Shown piece by piece: positions 20,401-27,938 of a stretch of 38,856 nt of DNA. Numbering within the stretch: position 1 is the stretch's first letter; each line of letters opens with the position of its first letter. The notes under the pieces were generated by a model. It did no database searches and had not been told where the DNA came from. It worked only from the letters and a program-made list of their open reading frames with translations. The DNA comes from Candidatus Omnitrophota bacterium. GTDB taxonomy: Bacteria > Omnitrophota > Gorgyraeia > Zapsychrales > Fredricksoniimonadaceae. Location: the NCBI GenBank assembly GCA_002753465.1, contig PEAF01000013.1, forward strand, positions 1 through 38,856, given 5' to 3'. The translations under genes and the position numbers were made by a program.

Positions 20401-20910
20401 CTTATTAAACGTATCCACGGGGATATCCGTTGTGCCGAATTTATCCTGAGCCTGCTTATAAACTTCAGACCAGAACTTCCTGCCCAGATCTCCTTCGGGG
20501 AACATAAGGCTGGCTGTTATTTGCTTTAGAAAATAATCCTGAGCCAAAAGATCACGCCCCATCTCACTCTGTCCAAAGGCTTTGGGCACAATACGGTCTT
20601 TCTCATACGGAGAAAGGTTGACCCACATATCTTTTTCGGGGACCGTCAACGAAGCCAGAAAATATTTAACAAGGCGGCTTGTATCTTCACTGCGCAGCGG
20701 CTCTTTCTCATCCCCACGATCAAGGATAAAATCAAACCGGAACGGATTATCACCGTAAATCTTTACACCACTAAGAACAGAAGGATGAAACGCGGGGCTT
20801 AATGCCACCATTTCGCCGGGCTTTGACATAAGCATCTGGGCGCACGACGGAGGCATAAAGGAGTTCATCATGAATGCTGCCAATATGATGAAAGCAGTGA
20901 CCTTGCGCAT
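17482..20910 (-). CDS. Secreted modular protein A: shared N-domain, nucleotidyltransferase-like and GNAT-like core, GGIDL C-terminal motif (1142 aa)
   Basis: I chose ATG 20910 because AGAGG lies 4 nt upstream and the peptide then begins with a compact signal sequence (MRKVTAFIILAAFMMNSFMPPSCAQ region, cleavage near residue 24). The longer ATG at 20925 has no Shine-Dalgarno at suitable spacing. Residues 25-400 match, block by block, the 1278-aa protein at 23216-27052: LWVNLSPYExDRI, MGRDLLxQDYxLKQ, GTTDIPVDTFNKVWI, LKVMLESDYLA, RKYFSGG. About residues 460-640 resemble a nucleotidyltransferase fold (GLFGSS, then DLEMYV as candidate metal-binding acids). Two later regions (about 750-860 and 985-1080) look GNAT-like, with weak support. 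The C-terminus carries GGIDL near residue 1087 and GFIPVIVAV, again shared with the paralogue. Two in-frame 52-bp repeats lie in linkers. The family resembles large secreted proteins I associate with Omnitrophota; function is unknown. Confidence 0.8.
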   Translation of the reverse strand: MRKVTAFIILAAFMMNSFMPPSCAQMLMSKPGEMVALSPAFHPSVLSGVKIYGDNPFRFDFILDRGDEKEPLRSEDTSRLVKYFLASLTVPEKDMWVNLSPYEKDRIVPKAFGQSEMGRDLLAQDYFLKQITASLMFPEGDLGRKFWSEVYKQAQDKFGTTDIPVDTFNKVWITPAKAVVFEGKDTAYVVESKLKVMLESDYLAMSNSELPTRGHVAPFANVSSSTLPNEPAMDAKATQVANRMPNGHETLDIAKNIIRQIILPALEKEVNEGKVFAQLRQVYNSLILATWYKRKIKISINALPSELPLDMKATQGANRSQNNPMQFYVDQNKVAGVDILDREEGRKIWAQYVEAFKKGTYNFIKEETDPVSGGAVSRKYFSGGLNMDMSMLTISGDRAVLPAGVNRHARIVEVKIRPAQTLQQLANDILTEGAERFQRDDPRQWVIPPGVKFNRHGKKALDLKNIILSAVRDVLVNDNPEVALDQYAVGLFGSSTYLKDVQGNVYWDSVNDLEMYVIGPRNIHEDMGLLGKICDKVRAFGVEIGPNDLHILGYPVSRGSLENVVMYMYGNWSGGPYLRLSDGQPAGQRAFDVKKYGRFLLKSYSFRSEEIASILSDDIESRWNKLLKRVYLTALMRGDQVSSRRILGVILGKERVKDKREFIKQVTRLEFMWNESGLTRMVNRYVRESQDNAEQGQVEGDAERARLFRDGGVVVADQLQKGLVYDLPAPSKERILSRYSKVRVLENIVDEDLDRVTRGLMSSRAEGLEPIRVILVEGVKENVFGREGALLIYDSVSSKYLAAATLKIWEHKDVLYMKCVGLPGAFMQRAVTLLLLATRKSGRRVQWQSENMGNMFQGSVRAYRDMLGYLMDLSWGTPKDERLRAGILGGSANDDAFFFIEAAGKGAVDYSMRQAEDDQLVDMLTNNDNEIKDAALTMMATFNDPDRIHAVVTKVFERMNVDVGFNYYSGETAGRVILRDASTHAIGSMKFRKTLQGIEMDVDFHDFMQGRRLGPMLYQWWATQEIIRAEFKGLLMITHGTTYEQLSALKRAGLFNIHEAGINEMANFTYKGMFPDWDAMKNTGGIDLQQIPLDVMLKDGGMVFKADPAMLEKVRNAPGFIPVIVAVRPMETQLSAFLGIKD
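19955..20006 (-). repeat. In-frame 52-bp repeat, copy 1 (encodes ...LDMKATQGANR)
   Basis: Matches 42 of 52 positions, without gaps, with 20183-20234 in the same gene and the same reading frame. The translation is LPSELPLDMKATQGANR, against LPNEPAMDAKATQVANR in the other copy. It sits in a linker between conserved blocks, where the paralogue at 23216-27052 has unrelated sequence. This looks like an inserted dispersed element rather than a structural domain. Confidence 0.65.
20183..20234 (-). repeat. In-frame 52-bp repeat, copy 2 (encodes ...MDAKATQVANR)
   Basis: Second copy of the element at 19955-20006. It contains the inverted repeat GCGACC-TG-GGTCGC (on the + strand) and is followed directly by a further small hairpin (CAACGTG ... 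CACGTTG, about 20230-20251). The surrounding ~40 residues are absent from the equivalent position in the paralogous protein. Confidence 0.65.
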
Positions 20911-20996
20911 TTGACCTCTAATCATTGAAAAGATTAATCCACCTATATAAGTATGTTATATATATCACTATAAAAACAACCTCTTTCGCTCGTACC

Positions 20997-21011
20997 GAGA
21001 AAACGTTTCCC
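20997..21011. promoter_or_regulatory. Near-palindromic 15-bp motif in the divergent promoter region
   Basis: GAGAAAACGTTTCCC lies between the divergent secreted-protein and helicase genes, just upstream of the helicase -35 box. Its reverse complement matches 14 of 15 bases of the motif at 27127-27141 upstream of the paralogous secreted protein. The core AAACGTTT is a perfect palindrome, as expected for a dimeric repressor site. This is inference only. Confidence 0.3.
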
Positions 21012-21019
21012 CTAGGCGC

Positions 21020-21048
21020 TTGACGCGATCTTTAGACACCATTAGAAT
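21020..21048 (+). promoter_or_regulatory. Sigma70-type promoter of the helicase gene
   Basis: A TTGACG -35 box (21020-21025), a 17-bp spacer and a TAGAAT -10 box (21043-21048) are visible. Transcription would begin near 21054-21056, only about 3-5 nt before ATG 21059. The mRNA would therefore be essentially leaderless. Confidence 0.65.
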
Positions 21049-21058
21049 GATGCCACTT

Positions 21059-23215
21059 ATGAAATTTGAAGATGTCCTCAATAAATACAACTTCCCACGT
21101 CAATACCAGGAAACTTTACTTGAATCCGGGATCACCATGCTTCACCCGCCCCAGCAGGATGCGATCCACGCCGGGCTTCTTGATGGAAGAAATATTGTTC
21201 TTGCCGTTCCAACAGCATCTGGAAAAACACTCATGGCCGAACTGGCCATGCTCAAGGTGATCTTTGAAAAGGGCGGACGCTGCCTTTACATCGCCCCTTT
21301 AAAAGCACTGGCCAGTGAAAAATACCGTGATTTTCAGAAGAAGTATGAACGTCTCGGCATTAAGGTTGGGATAGCTATCGGCGACCTTGACTCACCTTCA
21401 GCTTACTTGAAAAATTATCAGATCATCATCGCCACCGCTGAAAAGGTCGATTCCCTGCTGCGGGCGCGCACACCGTGGCTGATCAATGACCTGGCTGTTA
21501 CCGTTCTCGATGAGATCCACGTCATTAATGATGCTTCGCGCGGACCGACGCTAGAAATACTTATCACACGCATCAAGCTGCTTAACCCCAGCATGCAAAT
21601 ACTGGCGCTATCGGCAACCGTCTCAAATGCCCAGGAAATGGCCGGATGGTTAAATGCCAAAGCTGTTGTCAGCAGCTGGCGCCCCATCCCCCTGCACGAA
21701 GGCGTTTACTACAACAATCGACTCACCTATGAGAACGGCAATATCCGTGTCATCCGTGAAGATGCGCCTGATGAAGTCCAGCAACTGGTCATGGACACCC
21801 TGCGCGGCAAAGGCCAGGCCCTTGTTTTTGTGAATTCACGCCGCTCAACCCAGGCCGTGGCGCGCGAACTGTGCCGCTGGGTAGGGCCTTTAACAACACC
21901 CGATGAACGCACCCATCTCAAAGACGTTGCTGAGGATGTCGCGCCCTCGCTTGATTCAACCAAAGTCTGCAAAAAACTGGCTGAGACCGTGGTCCATGGC
22001 GTAGCCTTTCACCACGCGGGATTAAAACCCCATCAACGCGAATTGATCGAAGAAAACTTTAAGAAGAATTTCATCAAGGTCATCTGCTGCACGCCGACAT
22101 TGGCTGCTGGCGTCAATCTGCCGGCACGGCGCGCCATCATCCGCGACGCCAAACGCTACGCATCTGGCGTCGGATCTGTCTTTATCGCCGCCTCCGAATA
22201 CAAGCAATGCGCCGGACGCGCCGGACGCCCCCAATATGATGAATACGGCGAAGCTGTTTTGATCGCCAAGTCCATGTCTGACCAGGACGCCCTTTTTGAA
22301 CGCTTTGTCCTTGCGCCGCCTGAGCCGGTGATCTCAAAATTAGCCGATGAAGCACAGTTGCGTAAGCATGTCCTTTCTTCCGTCGCAGGCGGCTATGTGC
22401 ATGACGTCAACAGCATGTTTGAATTCCTAAGCCACACCTTTTTGGCGTATCAGCATAAAGGCACAAACCTGATCGAGCTCGTCGGCAATATATTTGAATT
22501 CCTGCACAAAGAACAATTCATCGAAAAAAGCGGCTTCCGCTATTTCCCGACGCCTTTTGGCACACGTGTCAGCCGCCTTTACATTGACCCGTTAACCGCG
22601 ATCATCCTTAAAAAAGGGCTGGCACGCATCGCCTCAGGGATAAACTTCTCGAGCATCGGGTTATTGCACCTGGTCTGCTCATGCCCTGACAGCGAAAAAC
22701 TCAATGTCGGGAAAAAAGACCAGGAAGATATTGAAGATTTCGGCAATAAAGTCGCTGATGAACTGGTTTTAACGCGTGATGACATCCAGAGCCTGCAGGA
22801 TTACTACACCTCCTTGGGTGTACTTAAAACAGTATGGCTTTTATTACGCTGGATGGATGAAGAAAAGGAAGAAGATATTTGCGAACGTTTTGACGTCGGT
22901 CCTGGCGATGTTTTCCGCCACACGGAATCAGCGCAATGGCTGCTATATGCCGCCCAATCGATCGCCGAGGTTTATCAGTTCAAAAAGTTGACACACTTCA
23001 TTGAAGGTGTCAAAAATCGCGTCCGTTATGGCATCAAAGATGAATTGCTGGAGCTCTCAAGCCTTAAAGGTATCGGCCGTATCCGTGCCCGCATTCTTTT
23101 TGGCCACGGGTATCATACGATCACAGATTTAAAAACCGCCTCAGAAGAAAAATTAGGCAAGCTCAAAGGCATTGGCATCGCCCTTGCCAAAGACCTTATC
23201 AAACAAACAGCCTGA
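21059..23215 (+). CDS. Ski2-like (Hel308-type) superfamily 2 DNA helicase (718 aa)
   Basis: This is an ATP-dependent 3'-5' helicase by family. Visible motifs are a Q-motif-like HPPQQDAI (29-36), Walker A PTASGKT (51-57), [14 protein letters not shown] (Ia), DEIH (151-154, motif II), ALSATVSN (III), [12 protein letters not shown] (IV), a HHAGL block, [13 protein letters not shown] (V) and [16 protein letters not shown] (VI). A winged-helix/ratchet region follows, and a C-terminal helix-hairpin-helix ([11 protein letters not shown] and [12 protein letters not shown]). This layout matches archaeal Hel308, which acts on stalled replication forks. A TTG at 21020 would give 13 more residues, but it lies inside the predicted -35 box, so I start at ATG 21059. 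There is no Shine-Dalgarno, as expected if the mRNA is leaderless. It is the only + strand gene between two minus-strand secreted proteins. Its stop abuts the next gene's stop in a shared TGATCA. Confidence 0.9.
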   Translation: MKFEDVLNKYNFPRQYQETLLESGITMLHPPQQDAIHAGLLDGRNIVLAVPTASGKTLMAELAMLKVIFEKGGRCLYIAPLKALASEKYRDFQKKYERLGIKVGIAIGDLDSPSAYLKNYQIIIATAEKVDSLLRARTPWLINDLAVTVLDEIHVINDASRGPTLEILITRIKLLNPSMQILALSATVSNAQEMAGWLNAKAVVSSWRPIPLHEGVYYNNRLTYENGNIRVIREDAPDEVQQLVMDTLRGKGQALVFVNSRRSTQAVARELCRWVGPLTTPDERTHLKDVAEDVAPSLDSTKVCKKLAETVVHGVAFHHAGLKPHQRELIEENFKKNFIKVICCTPTLAAGVNLPARRAIIRDAKRYASGVGSVFIAASEYKQCAGRAGRPQYDEYGEAVLIAKSMSDQDALFERFVLAPPEPVISKLADEAQLRKHVLSSVAGGYVHDVNSMFEFLSHTFLAYQHKGTNLIELVGNIFEFLHKEQFIEKSGFRYFPTPFGTRVSRLYIDPLTAIILKKGLARIASGINFSSIGLLHLVCSCPDSEKLNVGKKDQEDIEDFGNKVADELVLTRDDIQSLQDYYTSLGVLKTVWLLLRWMDEEKEEDICERFDVGPGDVFRHTESAQWLLYAAQSIAEVYQFKKLTHFIEGVKNRVRYGIKDELLELSSLKGIGRIRARILFGHGYHTITDLKTASEEKLGKLKGIGIALAKDLIKQTA

Positions 23216-26200
23216 TCATTTCAAGGGTGCCCGTTCAAAGCCCAGGAACTGACCCACATCACTTAATGCTTGCGTACTGATAACTACCGGCATGAACCCG
23301 GCCACATCATCTTTGATCAATTCGATCTGTGCCAGAGATAATGACATTTCAAGATTGCCCGCCCTGCCCAGAACGCGCGTAGCAACATCCTGTGATGTCA
23401 GATCAATACCGCCTAGATTCTGCGCCTGATCAACAAAGCGCCCTAATGGGAACGTAAGCGCCATAAAACGGATATGCTCATCCGTCTGTATCATACCGCG
23501 TACAACAGGCGCATAGGCCGCAAACATCTCGACGTTACTCCGGCGGGCCTGCTCAAGCATCCTCTTAAAAAGTTCAGGACGATTTTGATCCCCCAGCGTC
23601 CAAAGCATCCTTAAGAACATCATGCGCGCCCAAGGATCCTTGATCGCATTCTTGTTCTTAAACCCCTGAAGTATCTCTGAAAGTGCAGGCATCATGCGTG
23701 CAAGGTTATTGACCATAAAACGCACATCCGTCCTGGCATCCCGCAGGACAACAACATCCAGCGAACCGACTTGCTGACCCCTTGCTTCCATATATCTCTG
23801 TGTATCTTTAAATGCCTGAACATCAAGTTGCCCCATACCCCAACGGCCATTTTTACTTTCACGCAACTGTTCAAAATTAAAATGCGTCTCCGCGGCGATA
23901 GTACCCACGACCCATGCAAAAACATCCGAAATCTCGAGCCCCGCATTTCTAAAATTATCTTCATTGCTCCGGTACTCTGCCGCAATAAGGCCATAGAACT
24001 CAGCCCCCGTCATGCGAAGCGAGGCAAGCACCTCGTTCGATGAATGGACCTGCGGTTCTTTCTCTCCCTTTTTAATCTGAGACAGATTCAGCCCCTTAGT
24101 GGCTGCCGTGATCAGACGGTGAACGTACTCTTCCTGCCCGATCCCTACGCGAAGCGTTGTGTCAAAAACATTCCCTCTAACTGACCGCTTATTCAGTAAC
24201 GAAGGCCTAAGCGCCCTGATCTCATCCGCCCCTGCCGGCATGGCCATACCGACAGCGATGCCAGTGACTAGAGAGAACAATGCCAGCGCCTTGGATAGCG
24301 TCATGGCATGGTCTTTGGATGAACGCCCCTTCATTTGACGCACTGACTTCTTTGTGTCCTTTTTTATAACGCGCTTGACCTTGAGATCCTTTGATGGCAC
24401 CTTCATCAGGGCCTTATTTGCTTTCTGCACAGCAGCCCGCATCTCCAAACCAGCATAACCCAAATCACGCGGCCCTCTGACCATCTTGGCTATGTCACCA
24501 GGGCTATCCTTGGATCCCTGGTCCATACCCGAAAAAGCCGTAAAGATCTTGCCGTACATCGTTGGCTTGTTCCTCTTCTGCTTATTGGATGCCTTCAGCA
24601 TTTTATGCTCAGCCACCCTGTATTTTCCCCAGGCACGGATAAAAGACTTCTTCTCCGATGGACTCAGCCCGCTCCAGACCTCCTTCAGGGCCTTACCCCT
24701 GTCCGACGTAAAGACAAATATTTTCTTAAAGTCATTCTTTCTTAGTGACTTAACAATAACATCCTTCACAGGAACCATGGCCAGGAACCGGCCTTGCTCT
24801 GTTATTTTAAGCTCATTGTTGCCTTCTTTCTGAATGGCCATGCGATGTTCCTGACTAGAGAACATATTGTCATAAATATTCATTAGCTCTGATTCTGTCC
24901 GGTTAATACCTCCGTTCCATAAAACAGCCAAAAGGATCATTTGAGCCTGACGCCGGTCATGGTTGGCGAATTTGGGCTGGGCCAGAATATGGTCAACAAC
25001 AACGTTGAACGGAGCGACATTGACCGCAAGCTGTTGCTGGATATCAGCGGACAAAGGTATGCCTGCCACACGGTCCGCTTCGTTCAGCACAAGCTCGACC
25101 GGAACCCCCTTGGCACTGACCATATGGTTCATCCAGATGATAGCCATGCGAATATGCAGCTCGGGATCAGAGACCATGTCGCTGGCCGAACGGCTTGTCC
25201 ATTCATTCTTCTTGGTATTACCACGCTTATTCTTAAGCTCGTCCTCGATCTTTAACTTGAACTTCTGGATGTCTTTGTAAAACCCCTGAAATTCTTCCGG
25301 CATCCGCTCAAGCTCATCCTGGGCCACATGCAACTTGGTCCACCACGTCAGGTACTCATCCTGCAAAGCAGCCCTGGCCTGTACTTTGCGGCCAATGATC
25401 TGCTCAGCCAGCATATCCCCGCCGCTCTCCCTAATCATAAGACTGAACAATACCCGCGCGACATCCGTTGAGCTCAAACCACTCGCCTGCAGATCCTTGC
25501 CAAAACGTCCCATATCTCTCTCAATGATCTGCGCCAAACGGAAAGCCATCTGAGCAACCAGCTTATCCTTGCTCTCGGCATGCAATGAGGAATAATTCTT
25601 CTGTGCGAGCACTCTTTTAAAGAATATCTCGGCACTAATCACGGGCGTTTCCCGGTCGCTGAGGGAGTTCTCGAACTCATGGTGAGCCTTGGTGATCTGA
25701 TCCACCATGGCAACATAATCTGCCGACTTTTTAGCCTGTTCTTTACCCGAAACATCCTCTACAGAAGCCGGCTTAGATGACAATGATGATTTCAAAACCT
25801 CTTTCTTCGGCCCCCCCAGCAAGGCATACCCCACGGCGCCAAACGCCACCCCAACCACCGCCCAGCCAACCAACCTCTTTAAAAAAGGCTTAAAGCTGAC
25901 GGTCTGTTTTTTATATCTACTGTTACCCGCTTTATTGGCTGTACGCCAGGAATTATCATTACGGCCGTTTTTGATCTGCATCGCCATATCAATATTCTCA
26001 GCATTAAATCCGCCGGAGAAATATTTGCGGGGAATGAGTTCCTGAGAGTAAAGATCAACCTCTTCACGGATCATGTCATACGCGCCCTTTTTGTAGGCAT
26101 TGATGTACTGCTCATAGATCTGATGGGTCTGCGCCTGAGGCTGATCGATCTCTATGCCACCGGTCTTATGTTGATTTAAATACACAGCAGAAAGAACATT

Positions 26201-27052
26201 ACTGGCAACCCCTTCACCACCCGCCGGTTGCACAGAACTTTGCAGGAGCTTCTTCTTAAGCCAGCTCGACATAACAAGCGAATAGCATATCTGCCGCAAC
26301 ATGGCAAAATTCGCCCCCTCATTGATCTCTTTCTCAAGAACGGGCAAAACCACCTGACGGATCATATCTTTGGACAGGTCATCGGCTGCCGCAGGAATTG
26401 CCTGTGCTTTATTGGCCGCCAGATAGTCGCTCTCCAACATGACCTTGAGGTGGATCTCTTGAACGAATGCTGAGATTTTCTGTTGATCATCGCTCAAAGA
26501 CTCATACACGACGGAAGACTGCGGGACTATCCAAACTTTATTGAACGTATCAACCGGTATATCCGTTGTGCCATACTTCTCATAGGCGCGTGCATAAACC
26601 TTGGCCCAAAAAGCCTTACCTGTTGAGGACTCCGGATAGATCAAAGAAGCCGTCAACTGTTTGAGGACATAATCCTGCTCCAAAAGATCCCGCCCCATGC
26701 CTGTGCGGCCAAGGTCTTCCTGGACGATACGGTCATTCTCATACGGAGACAAGTTTACCCAAAGATCCTTGGCAGGGATGGTCAGGGACGCCATAAAATA
26801 CCGGATCAGGCGCATTGACTCATCCTGAAAAGCTTCCGGTGTTACAACGCGTGATCCTTCATCGAATAAGAAATCAAGTTTCAGCGGGTCGCGGACATCG
26901 ATCTTAAGCCCGCGCAGGACGCACGGCTCAACAGGAGCACTTAAAGAGATCATAGCCCCGCCGCTCACCTGGGCATAAGATGATGGAAGGATCGATGTCA
27001 TCATGAAAATGACAAGGATCAATACATTACAAATTTTAAAAACTATTTTCAT
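23216..27052 (-). CDS. Secreted modular protein B: shared N-domain, tandem lytic-transglycosylase-like domains, GGIDL C-terminal motif (1278 aa)
   Basis: Start ATG 27052 has GGGAG about 9 nt upstream. A signal peptide ends near SSYAQ (residue 28). Residues 30-370 parallel the 1142-aa protein (LWVNLSPYENDRI, MGRDLLEQDYVLKQ, GTTDIPVDTFNKVWI, LKVMLESDYLA, RKYFSGG). A TM-like segment lies at about 393-415 (VGWAVVGVAFGAVGYALL). About 440-740 looks SLT-like, with RESGG near 540 as candidate catalytic Glu and AVLWNGGINRTE near 713, reminiscent of the SLT 'AYNxG' motif. A second hydrophobic segment with an A-x-A end (ALALFSLVTGIAVGMAMPAGA, about 920-941) looks like an internal signal sequence. It is followed by a second SLT-like part (AAETHFNFEQLRES near 1053, WGMGQL near 1073, LWTLGDQN near 1150). 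GGIDL (about 1215) and GFMPVVIS close the protein. Cleavage of peptidoglycan is a plausible but unproven role. A REP-like palindrome is embedded at residues ~1004-1015. Confidence 0.8.
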   Translation of the reverse strand: MKIVFKICNVLILVIFMMTSILPSSYAQVSGGAMISLSAPVEPCVLRGLKIDVRDPLKLDFLFDEGSRVVTPEAFQDESMRLIRYFMASLTIPAKDLWVNLSPYENDRIVQEDLGRTGMGRDLLEQDYVLKQLTASLIYPESSTGKAFWAKVYARAYEKYGTTDIPVDTFNKVWIVPQSSVVYESLSDDQQKISAFVQEIHLKVMLESDYLAANKAQAIPAAADDLSKDMIRQVVLPVLEKEINEGANFAMLRQICYSLVMSSWLKKKLLQSSVQPAGGEGVASNVLSAVYLNQHKTGGIEIDQPQAQTHQIYEQYINAYKKGAYDMIREEVDLYSQELIPRKYFSGGFNAENIDMAMQIKNGRNDNSWRTANKAGNSRYKKQTVSFKPFLKRLVGWAVVGVAFGAVGYALLGGPKKEVLKSSLSSKPASVEDVSGKEQAKKSADYVAMVDQITKAHHEFENSLSDRETPVISAEIFFKRVLAQKNYSSLHAESKDKLVAQMAFRLAQIIERDMGRFGKDLQASGLSSTDVARVLFSLMIRESGGDMLAEQIIGRKVQARAALQDEYLTWWTKLHVAQDELERMPEEFQGFYKDIQKFKLKIEDELKNKRGNTKKNEWTSRSASDMVSDPELHIRMAIIWMNHMVSAKGVPVELVLNEADRVAGIPLSADIQQQLAVNVAPFNVVVDHILAQPKFANHDRRQAQMILLAVLWNGGINRTESELMNIYDNMFSSQEHRMAIQKEGNNELKITEQGRFLAMVPVKDVIVKSLRKNDFKKIFVFTSDRGKALKEVWSGLSPSEKKSFIRAWGKYRVAEHKMLKASNKQKRNKPTMYGKIFTAFSGMDQGSKDSPGDIAKMVRGPRDLGYAGLEMRAAVQKANKALMKVPSKDLKVKRVIKKDTKKSVRQMKGRSSKDHAMTLSKALALFSLVTGIAVGMAMPAGADEIRALRPSLLNKRSVRGNVFDTTLRVGIGQEEYVHRLITAATKGLNLSQIKKGEKEPQVHSSNEVLASLRMTGAEFYGLIAAEYRSNEDNFRNAGLEISDVFAWVVGTIAAETHFNFEQLRESKNGRWGMGQLDVQAFKDTQRYMEARGQQVGSLDVVVLRDARTDVRFMVNNLARMMPALSEILQGFKNKNAIKDPWARMMFLRMLWTLGDQNRPELFKRMLEQARRSNVEMFAAYAPVVRGMIQTDEHIRFMALTFPLGRFVDQAQNLGGIDLTSQDVATRVLGRAGNLEMSLSLAQIELIKDDVAGFMPVVISTQALSDVGQFLGFERAPLK
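24010..24043 (-). repeat. REP-like palindromic element inside a coding sequence (encodes SSNEVLASLRMT)
   Basis: On the + strand, TCATGCGAAGCGAGG, then CAAGCA, then CCTCGTTCGATGA form a hairpin of 13 paired bases with two single-base bulges. The sequence strongly resembles the dispersed 'GCGAAGCGAGG' palindromes found in intergenic copies in many environmental bacterial genomes. When translated, these give '(E)VLASLRMT'-like peptides. Here it is in frame within the 1278-aa secreted protein. Confidence 0.6.
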
Positions 27053-27126
27053 TTATACTCTCCCAATCCACTTAAGTAAGTATAAAAGACGCTTATGTAT
27101 ATAAGTAGGGCTTAACTGCACTGTAA

Positions 27127-27141
27127 GGGAAACGATTTCTC
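27127..27141. promoter_or_regulatory. Second copy of the 15-bp motif, upstream of secreted protein B
   Basis: GGGAAACGATTTCTC matches 14 of 15 bases with the reverse complement of 20997-21011. It lies 75 nt upstream of the start of the 1278-aa protein. A second shared string, TACTTATATA on the minus strand, also occurs upstream of both secreted-protein genes (20944-20953 and 27100-27109), possibly as part of their promoters. Confidence 0.3.
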
Positions 27142-27174
27142 AGGAAAACTAGGGGATGCTATAAACTATTGGCA

Positions 27175-27918
27175 CTATTCAAGATATCTTGCTGATTTAA
27201 TATTCTTCTCAAGGTGATAAATAAGAAAATTATTAAGAATATGTTTAAGTTCGCGTTTAACGGATGGCTCAAGTGCCAATTTAAGGCATTGCGCCCATGA
27301 ATGCTTTTCAACGTATAACAACGACGCCACAGCCCCGGCCGACACAGGTGTAAGGCTAAGATCCCTACCCTCACAGCGAATGCAGACAAGCCCGCCTTTT
27401 CGAATATTGAATTTAGCCCTGACCCTGGCCTTGATCTCACCGCCACACTGCACACAGGAATCAATGTGCGGACGGAAACCCGACAGAGTCAGCAACTTGA
27501 TCTGAAACATGTGAACAAGCCTGCCCGCATCACGGCTATGCCCTAATGCCCGGCAATAATCCAGCAAAAGCTGATAAACAGCCTCATTCTTCTCTTCAAG
27601 GGGCATGATCTTATTGACCAGTTCGCACGCATACTCACCCGCTGTGATCCGCTTGATATCACGCCGGATCTCCATGAAATGCTCTTTCATATCACAGTGA
27701 CTGACAAGATGAATATCGCTGTTGCGGTATTGATAAAAAACAATGTCATTAACGGAAAGCTTATCGAGGCTGGTATGGAATTTCCGGGGGTCCTTGCGGA
27801 TCCCTTTAAGAACAGCGATCACCTTGCCGTGTGTCCGCGTGAAGAAGAAAGCAAGCTTGCTGGTCTCGCGATGATCAATGCTGCGCAGCACAATAGCTTC
27901 TGTGGAAATGATTGCCAT
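27175..27918 (-). CDS. recO: DNA repair protein RecO (247 aa)
   Basis: RecO mediates loading of RecA on SSB-coated single-stranded DNA in the RecFOR recombination pathway. The N-terminal OB-fold pattern (STEAIVLRSIDHRETSKL, GKVIAVLKGIRK) and the C-terminal zinc site (C155-x2-C158 ... C179-x2-C182) are typical, and the length is normal. It is the last housekeeping gene of the phoH-pgpH-ybeY-recO run, an order related to the classical phoH-ybeY-era-recO neighbourhood; era itself is missing here. A long hairpin (27939-28076) separates it from ybeY and ends about 20 nt before the start. The start ATG has no strong Shine-Dalgarno. Confidence 0.93.
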   Translation of the reverse strand: MAIISTEAIVLRSIDHRETSKLAFFFTRTHGKVIAVLKGIRKDPRKFHTSLDKLSVNDIVFYQYRNSDIHLVSHCDMKEHFMEIRRDIKRITAGEYACELVNKIMPLEEKNEAVYQLLLDYCRALGHSRDAGRLVHMFQIKLLTLSGFRPHIDSCVQCGGEIKARVRAKFNIRKGGLVCIRCEGRDLSLTPVSAGAVASLLYVEKHSWAQCLKLALEPSVKRELKHILNNFLIYHLEKNIKSARYLE

Positions 27919-27938
27919 ACAGCTTTCTGCTTATAGAA

